A stretch of DNA of 23,500 nucleotides, taken from assembly GCA_016946835.1 (NCBI GenBank), contig JACVTC010000493.1, positions 1-23,500 on the forward strand, in the 5' to 3' direction. Source of the stretch: Neocallimastix lanati (nom. inval.). Lineage: Eukaryota; Neocallimastigomycota; Neocallimastigomycetes; Neocallimastigales; Neocallimastigaceae. Made by a program: the position numbers and the translations under genes. Positions 18,912 to 23,500 of the stretch are shown here, one piece after another. The notes below the pieces were generated by a model, which did not search any database, was not told the DNA's origin, and saw only the letters and a list, made by a program, of their open reading frames with translations. The stretch's first letter is position 1; each line of letters starts with the position of its first letter.

Positions 18912-19272
18912 ACTTGTACTTTTATATTATTACATTCAATATTTATTTTATTTTATTCAATCTGTACTTATATTTATATTCTACTATTTATTTTATTTTA
19001 TTTACTTGTACTTTTATATTATTACATTCAATATTTATTTTATTTTATTCAATCTGTACTTATATTTATATTCTACTATTTATTTTATTTTATTTACTTG
19101 TACTTTTATATTATTACATTCAATATTTATTTTATTTTATTCAATCTGTACTTATATTTATATTCTACTATTTATTTTATTTTATTTTATTTTATTTTAT
19201 TTTATTTTATTTTATTTTATATACTTGTACTTTTATATTATTATATTCAATATTTATTTTATTTTATTTTAT
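18912..19272. repeat. 92-bp satellite units, left block
   Basis: Units start at ACTTGTAC 18912, 19004 and 19096, essentially identical. A fourth, altered unit starts at 19223 after a short TTTTA run. Each 92-mer consists of two related halves: one with CTTGTACTTTTATATTATTAC and one with TCTGTACTTATATTTATATT, 48 and 44 bp long, both ending TATTTATTTTATTTTAT. The unit is therefore itself an old dimer. Long plus-strand frames of Phe/Ile/Leu/Tyr here are repeat artefacts. Confidence 0.9.
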
Positions 19273-20136
19273 TCAATCTGTACTTTATATTAATATTCTA
19301 CTATTTATTTTATTTTATTTTATTCAATCTGTACTTTATATTAATATTCTACTATTTATTTTATTTTATTTTATTTTATTCAATCTGTACTTTATATTAA
19401 TATTCTACTATTTATTTTATTTTATTTTATTCAATCTGTACTTTATATTAATATTCTACTATTTATTTTATTTTATTTTATTCAATCTGTACTTTATATT
19501 AATATTCTACTATTTATTTTATTTTATTTTATTTTATTCAATCTGTACTTTATATTAATATTCTACTATTTATTTTATTTTATTTTATTCAATCTGTACT
19601 TTATATTAATATTCTACTATTTATTTTATTTTATTTTATTCAATCTGTACTTTATATTAATATTCTACTATTTATTTTATTTTATTTTATTCAATCTGTA
19701 CTTTATATTAATATTCTACTATTTATTTTATTTTATTTTATTCAATCTGTACTTTATATTAATATTCTACTATTTATTTTATTTTATTTTATTCAATCTG
19801 TACTTTATATTAATATTCTACTATTTATTTTATTTTATTTTATTCAATCTGTACTTTATATTAATATTCTACTATTTATTTTATTTTATTTTATTCAATC
19901 TGTACTTTATATTAATATTCTACTATTTATTTTATTTTATTTTATTCAATCTGTACTTTATATTAATATTCTACTATTTATTTTATTTTATTTTATTCAA
20001 TCTGTACTTTATATTAATATTCTACTATTTATTTTATTTTATTTTATTTTATTCAATCTGTACTTTATATTCATATTCCACTATTTATTTTATTTTATTT
20101 TATTCAATCTGTACTTTAATATTTATATTTCAACTA
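19273..20136. repeat. 51-bp satellite array, 17 units
   Basis: TCAATCTGTACTTTATATTA recurs at 19273, 19324, 19380, 19431, 19482, 19538, 19589, 19640, 19691, 19742, 19793, 19844, 19895, 19946, 19997, 20053 and 20104. Steps are 51 bp, or 56 where one extra TTTTA is present. The unit equals the second half of the 92-mer plus one or two pentamers. Units are nearly identical except for the last two. Confidence 0.95.
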
Positions 20137-20570
20137 TTTATTTTATTTTATTTTATTTTATTTTATTTTATTTTATTTTATTTTATTTTATTTTATTTTA
20201 TTTTATTTTATTTTATTTTATTTTATTTTATTTTATTTTATTTTATTTTATTTTATTTTATTTTATTTTATTTTATTTTATTTTATTTTATTTTATTTTA
20301 TTTTATTTTATTTTATTTTATTTTATTTTATTTTATTTTATTTTATTTTATTTTATTTTATTTTATTTTATTTTATTTTATTTTATTTTATTTTATTTTA
20401 TTTTATTTTATTTTTTATTTTATTTTATTTTATTTTATTTTTTATTTTATTTTATTTTATTTTATTTTATTCAATCTGTACTTTAATATTTATATTTCAA
20501 CTATTTATTTTATTTTATTTTATTTTATTTTATTTTATTTTATTTTATTTTATTTTATTTTATTTTATAT
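20137..20570. repeat. (TTTTA)n pentamer array with one 51-mer
   Basis: About 330 bp of almost perfect TTTTA repeats (20137-20470) have only two interruptions, TTTTTTA-type at about 20411 and 20441. One satellite half-unit follows at 20471, then a further pentamer run to 20570. The pentamer is the 3' tail of each satellite unit, so it expanded from within the array. Confidence 0.95.
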
Positions 20571-20985
20571 ACTTGTACTTTTATATTATTACATTCAATA
20601 TTTATTTTATTTTATTCAATCTGTACTTATATTTATATTCTACTATTTATTTTATTTTATTTACTTGTACTTTTATATTATTACATTCAATATTTATTTT
20701 ATTTTATTCAATCTGTACTTATATTTATATTCTACTATTTATTTTATTTTATTTACTTGTACTTTTATATTATTACATTCAATATTTATTTTATTTTATT
20801 CAATCTGTACTTATATTTATATTCTACTATTTATTTTATTTTATTTACTTGTACTTTTATATTATTACATTCAATATTTATTTTATTTTATTCAATCTGT
20901 ACTTATATTAATATTCTACTATTTATTTTATTTTATTTTATTTTATTTTATTTTATTTTATTTTATTTTATTTTATCTTATTTTG
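20571..20985. repeat. 92-bp satellite units, right block, and pentamer tail
   Basis: Units start at 20571, 20663, 20755 and 20847, near-identical to the left block. The last unit carries the AATATTCTAC variant of the 51-mer. TTTTA repeats then decay (TTTTATCTTATTTTG) to about 21000. Confidence 0.9.
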
Positions 20986-20999
20986 TTTTATTTTACTTT

Positions 21000-23075
21000 A
21001 TTTTTGTTTTTTATGAAAATATAATATATATATATATATATATATTATTTTAATTCATACATTGATATGTTTGAAAAAAGTATATTTCAACATACTTTAT
21101 ATATTTTTCACTACTCTAATTAATATTGTTATTTATATCTAAATTAACCTATTTACTCTAAATGTGTATTTTAATTTATTAATTTATTATTATATTAATA
21201 GTAAAAGTATTATTTTATTATCTTAAAAATTCTTATCATATATTTACTAAATAATTGATTCAATAAGACGGACATCATCACTGAATATGTAAAAATTGTT
21301 ATAAAAAAATTTTTTTTATTAACTTTTATTATGTGTATTATACATATAATAATAATATTATAATATTTTATAAATACACTAAAAATAATATAAATATGAA
21401 AATATATAATTAAAACAATCTATTTATTATAGTCAACAACATCATTTAAATTATTGATAATTAATAAAAAAAAAACATAATATTATATCAAATTTTTATT
21501 TTTATAAATTTTTAAAAAAATAATAAAAAATCTGTAACAATTTCTATTATAAAAAAGATATTTCTCTTTTTTTTTTATTTTTTTTTTTTTTTCTTTTTAA
21601 TATTAATTTATTTAACAAAATATTAATAAATAAAGTTTAAAATGATAATTTGTTATAAAATAGAGAAAAAAAATTTTTTTTTATCATACATTATTACATT
21701 TAATAAAAGGCTATGATTAATTATATAATATTACATCATTCTAAAAATTTTTATAGTATACTTATTTATAATAGAAAAAGATTATATATATTTTTTGGTT
21801 TTGTTTAAAAAGAAAGGTTAGGGGTTGAGTTGCATAATAATTCTCAACTATTTGGGTTAGATTAGTCAGGTCAAGATGTTTATAACAATTAATTGAAATT
21901 AAATAATTAACGACACTCAAAAAGTTTTATAATTAAGAATACAATCTTTAAGATTTATATTTTATTAGATCTTTATTTATTATATTTTAATAATAAATTT
22001 TACTAAGATTAATATTAAGAATTAGTATTGTTTTAATTAATATTAATGATATATTATTAGGTTATTTAGGTTAATAATCTTTCAAAGATTTTAAAGGATG
22101 GAAATCCAATTACTTTTTATACTAAACTGTAATAATAATTAATAATATAATTAAATAATAACATTTTATTCTTAATATTTTCATACATGTATATAAACTA
22201 TATAAAATATAATAATAAAACAAAATTTATAAGAATCTTTTAATAAAATAACTATAAAATTATTCATAAATCAATTTAATATTAAAACTTATTTAATAAT
22301 TAAATAATATAAATAATATAATATAAAATAATTAAAGTAAAAATAAAATGAATTAAAATATTAAAACTAATTTAAAGTCTCTTTTGGAAATCTTTAGAAT
22401 GATAAAGAATTCTTTAGAATTTTTTAAGAAAATTATTGAATAATTTGTATTATTATAAAATATCTAAAACTTATAAACTTATTTAAAATATCTTAAACTA
22501 TTACTAATTACTAATTCCGTATTTTTAAATTATTAATATTTGTTTATAAAAATTAGTAATATAATTTCAAGTTAAAAATTTTATCTAAATAAATTAATAA
22601 TTAATATTTAGAGTCTTATTTAAAAATAATTAAATTATTTTTTATAATTAAAATTTCTTTAAAGTCCAATATCTCGTCTCCTAGTGGTCCGATAAGGTTG
22701 AAATTAACATATGTAGTTCGTAGTCGTTACTTTCTACAGAATATAATTTCTGCGTAAATATTAATGTAATATTTCTATTTCTTGTCTAGTTATCATTATT
22801 TTTCTTCTAAATATTTTTATCAATTTCTTAAGGGTTATTCTTAAGGGTTAAATTAAATTAAATTAAATTATGTTTAATAAATGAGTTCAAACCCTTTGGT
22901 TTCTAATTATTTAATGTTTCTGATATTTATTTTTATCATTAAAATCGAATTTAAAATAATTTTTGTCAATAACGAAATTAAATTTCAATTGATCTAATAG
23001 TGAATTTTAATCCTAAATCCACTAGTATTCGTGATACACCTAACCTAATTTTCACTAAATTATGGTATTTATAGT
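21000..23075. other. AT-rich intergenic DNA
   Basis: No gene supported. It contains (AT)n at 21024-21046, a small inverted repeat GTTGAG/CTCAAC at 21824-21848, and CGACACTCAA at 21911-21920, which also occurs at 3561-3570. There is a perfect 13-bp tandem duplication TTCTTAAGGGTTA at 22825-22850, followed by an AAATT run to 22870. From about 22660 base composition becomes slightly less AT-rich as the tRNA-like element is approached. Confidence 0.5.
22848..22870. repeat. (AAATT)n microsatellite
   Basis: About four to five AAATT units follow the duplicated TTCTTAAGGGTTA word. Confidence 0.75.
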
Positions 23076-23150
23076 GCCATGTTGGTCCAGTCGGTTAGGA
23101 CGATACAGGTCACTGTAGAGGGCGGGGTTCGAATCCTCGGCATGGCACCA
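23076..23150 (+). tRNA. tRNA-like sequence with encoded CCA, no proper anticodon loop
   Basis: It folds as a cloverleaf. The acceptor is GCCATGT (23076-23082) with GCATGGC (23140-23146). The D arm is GTCC/GGAC (23085-23088, 23098-23101) around AGTCGGTTA. The T arm is CGGGG-TTCGAAT-CCTCG (23123-23139). The discriminator is A, then CCA (23148-23150). The A-box-like word TGGTCCAGTCGG and B box GGTTCGAATCC are intact. The anticodon arm is TACAG/CTGTA closing only four bases (GTCA) instead of seven, so no standard anticodon exists. It is therefore unlikely to decode. A tRNA-derived SINE head or retroposed tRNA is more likely. Encoded CCA is unusual for a nuclear tRNA gene. Confidence 0.55.
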
Positions 23151-23500
23151 AATAATCGGATGAGGTTTCTATCCTGGGATATCATGAGACCACACGTGAT
23201 GTTCATAAGGCTTTCCCTCAGATGATTATTTCACCCAACCCTGATACTACGCTTTGAATTGAAGCATAGACCTTGATGATTGTAAAATTTCCAATCGCCA
23301 ATGATTACACCCACTAGGGAGGAGTTAATGGTTCCGTTCTGATGCTCGTGGTCATTAGAGATATATGTAGGAACGTTAGGAATGCATCTCCGGGCAGTGT
23401 GTAACGACGATTGAGAGCGGCGAAGCTGATACAGTATGCCAATAACTCATCACCTTACAGTTAATTAATAACTGTATGGCCATATGGGAGATGGGTACCC
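23151..23500 (+). other. GC-richer, hairpin-rich body downstream of the tRNA-like head
   Basis: About 45% GC in an otherwise very AT-rich window, continuing to the window edge. Starting right after CCA, a 15-bp arm (23151-23165, AATAATCGGATGAGG) pairs at 13 of 15 positions with 23216-23230 (CCTCAGATGATTATT). Inside, ATCATG pairs with CGTGAT. Further left-right pairs include GCTT/AAGC at about 23251-23265 and ACAGTTA/TAACTGT at about 23457-23475. There is no convincing reading frame. It looks like the body of a Pol III short retroelement or a structured non-coding RNA. I do not recognise the family. Confidence 0.4.

Noticed and set aside
18841-21053. Several overlapping plus-strand frames of 98-220 codons rich in Phe/Ile/Leu/Tyr
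   Set aside because: They are readings of the 92/51-bp satellite. Every frame lacks stops only because the repeat unit does, and there is no independent coding signal.
22825-22850. TTCTTAAGGGTTA twice, resembling telomeric TTAGGG
   Set aside because: There are only two units of 13 bp and no array, so it is a local tandem duplication.
1-23500. CRISPR array, operon, prokaryotic promoter or origin
   Set aside because: Repeats are satellites or microsatellites without unique spacers of constant length. Genes are eukaryotic-type ankyrin and LINE relics.

Overview
The window is extremely AT-rich eukaryotic DNA with no intact ordinary gene. Three things point to an anaerobic gut fungus (Neocallimastigomycota) or a similarly AT-rich eukaryote: intergenic DNA almost wholly A+T, many poly(A)/poly(T) tracts of 25-51 nt, and asparagine/lysine-rich ankyrin repeats of the GNENLVKYLVEHGADINK type. 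The organism is an inference from composition and protein style, not a proven assignment. There are no operons, ribosome-binding sites or bacterial genes.

Layout. (1) 1-7110, plus strand: three degraded relatives of one ankyrin-repeat gene (465-2023; 2180-2520 plus a stray repeat at about 3801-3905; 6130-7110). The first is best preserved, with about eight repeats. The first and third share identical frame breaks. (2) 7127-9240: a T-tract-spaced tandem repeat, AT microsatellites and two small islands of ordinary base composition (7740-7900, 9121-9240). (3) 9430-10255, minus strand: a fourth broken ankyrin gene, with a perfect 68-bp spacerless palindrome at its 5' end. (4) 10690-18910, minus strand: three decayed copies of one LINE-type (non-LTR) retrotransposon, recognised by AP-endonuclease motifs (WNxNGWN, QExG, GDFN, IDHVF) and reverse-transcriptase motifs (GPDGIPI, SNYxGI, KAYDSVP). 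Copies B and A are joined head to tail, the 23-nt poly(A) end of B directly abutting the 5' tip of A. (5) 18912-20990: a composite satellite built from 92-bp units, a 51-bp derivative and a TTTTA pentamer array. (6) 21000-23070: featureless AT-rich DNA. (7) 23076-23500 (window end): a GC-richer element headed by a tRNA-like sequence with encoded CCA but a collapsed anticodon loop, followed by a hairpin-rich segment.

The genes do not form a pathway. This is an accessory, repeat-rich landscape in which ankyrin genes duplicate and decay, LINEs accumulate in one orientation, and homopolymers and satellites expand. Many single-base frame breaks lie near homopolymers, so some could be sequencing errors. 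The breaks shared between ankyrin copies and the clear deletions in the LINE copies argue that most of the decay is real.
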